DNA from: a virus
Virus record (IMG/VR): IMGVR_UViG_3300033141_005366
Location: 1 to 34,393 of that record
Strand: one strand, 5' to 3'
DNA length: 34,393 bases
Shown here: in pieces, positions 34,160-34,393 of the stretch
Numbering within the stretch: position 1 is the stretch's first letter
Layout: every line of letters starts with the position of its first letter
The notes under the pieces: generated by a model
The model's input: only the letters and a program-made list of their open reading frames with translations
The model's database searches: none
Told to the model about the DNA's origin: nothing
Translations under genes and position numbers: made by a program

Positions 34160-34393
34160 TTACCAATTGTTCGCGTCCGTGTGTGCCGGCCCGATCCAGT
34201 CCATGCAGGCCCGTATGAAAACCGCAGCCACCTGCGGCACTATCGCGTTGCCATAACCGCGCAATCGTCCCACACGCGCGGGTACCCCATGAGCCAGCGG
34301 ACGAATTCCGGGTTCAATGCGCCTAAATTTGCCGTCTCCGCACAAGATAGCTTCCCACCTATGCCAGAAGCCTGATTCTCTGGCCCAATTTGC
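34160..34393 (-). CDS. C5-cytosine DNA methyltransferase (5' end cut by window)
   Basis: The frame is open to the right edge (77 residues visible). The visible C-terminus reads GFWHRWEAILCGDGKFRRIE then PGIRPLAHGVPARVGRLRGY and GNAIVPQVAAVFIRACMDWI. GYGNAIVPQVAAVFI is motif X of phage C5-cytosine methyltransferases, and PGIRPLAHGVP-RVG is the usual phage form of the preceding segment. It would methylate cytosine in a short DNA sequence, either protecting phage DNA or giving the substrate for further modification by the glycosyltransferase at 29772. The catalytic PCQ motif lies outside the window. Confidence 0.9.
   Translation of the reverse strand, partial: ANWARESGFWHRWEAILCGDGKFRRIEPGIRPLAHGVPARVGRLRGYGNAIVPQVAAVFIRACMDWIGPAHTDANNW

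Overview
The window is most of the genome of a temperate, siphovirus-type tailed phage with an HK97-like head. Nearly every gene is on the minus strand, so the functional order runs from right to left. The likely host is a planctomycete. Evidence for that is a DUF1580 protein (a family I know mainly from Planctomycetota), the tyrosine recombinase with the N-terminal style common in that phylum, and high GC. Both edges cut genes: a DUF5131 protein at the left and a C5-cytosine DNA methyltransferase at the right. A tRNA-Asn 3' half beside the integrase has phage genes on both sides, so I read the sequence as an unintegrated (circular or circularly permuted) phage genome carrying attP.

Right to left: (1) 34.4-29.7 kb, replication and DNA-processing genes: methyltransferase C-terminus, a CxxC protein, a winged-helix-like protein beside an 11-bp-phased repeat array that looks like an origin, a Cys-rich protein, an ERF annealing protein, a DUF3310-like protein, a ParB-fold protein and a TET-associated-type glycosyltransferase. 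(2) 29.7-22.3 kb, packaging and head: HNH, TerS, TerL, an APS-kinase-like gene, a two-TM peptide, portal, prohead protease and major capsid. (3) 22.3-19.1 kb, a decoration-type protein, then sugar/nucleotide genes inside the head operon: a methyltransferase-glycosyltransferase fusion and a nucleotidyltransferase-GHMP kinase fusion. (4) 19.1-8.9 kb, connector, neck and tail genes, including a G/G-T chaperone with an A AAA AAC frameshift site, tape measure and tail-tip or fibre genes. (5) 8.7-3.8 kb, small accessory genes. Five of their boundaries carry the same compact structured element. (6) 3.8-1 kb, attP, integrase, XRE repressor (the only plus-strand gene) and a short minus-strand operon of DUF1580, Cys, GNAT-like and DUF5131 genes.

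Regulation can be read unusually well. There are consensus sigma70-type promoters at 1660 (+), 7444, 8471, 23919 and 29747, with a weaker one at 26592. Those at 7444 and 8471 lie in a 155-bp direct repeat with phased A-tracts. After three of the strong promoters (1660, 23919, 29747) an intrinsic-terminator-like hairpin lies before the main downstream gene (repressor, capsid, TerS). This suggests attenuation, processive antitermination or small RNAs.

The strongest candidates for something undescribed are the five-copy gene-boundary element with two potentially interacting helices, and the modification genes (heptose-type kinase/nucleotidyltransferase, methyltransferase/glycosyltransferase, APS kinase, TAGT-like glycosyltransferase, C5-methyltransferase) spread through the head and replication modules. 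I see no endolysin, DNA polymerase or TET dioxygenase in the window.
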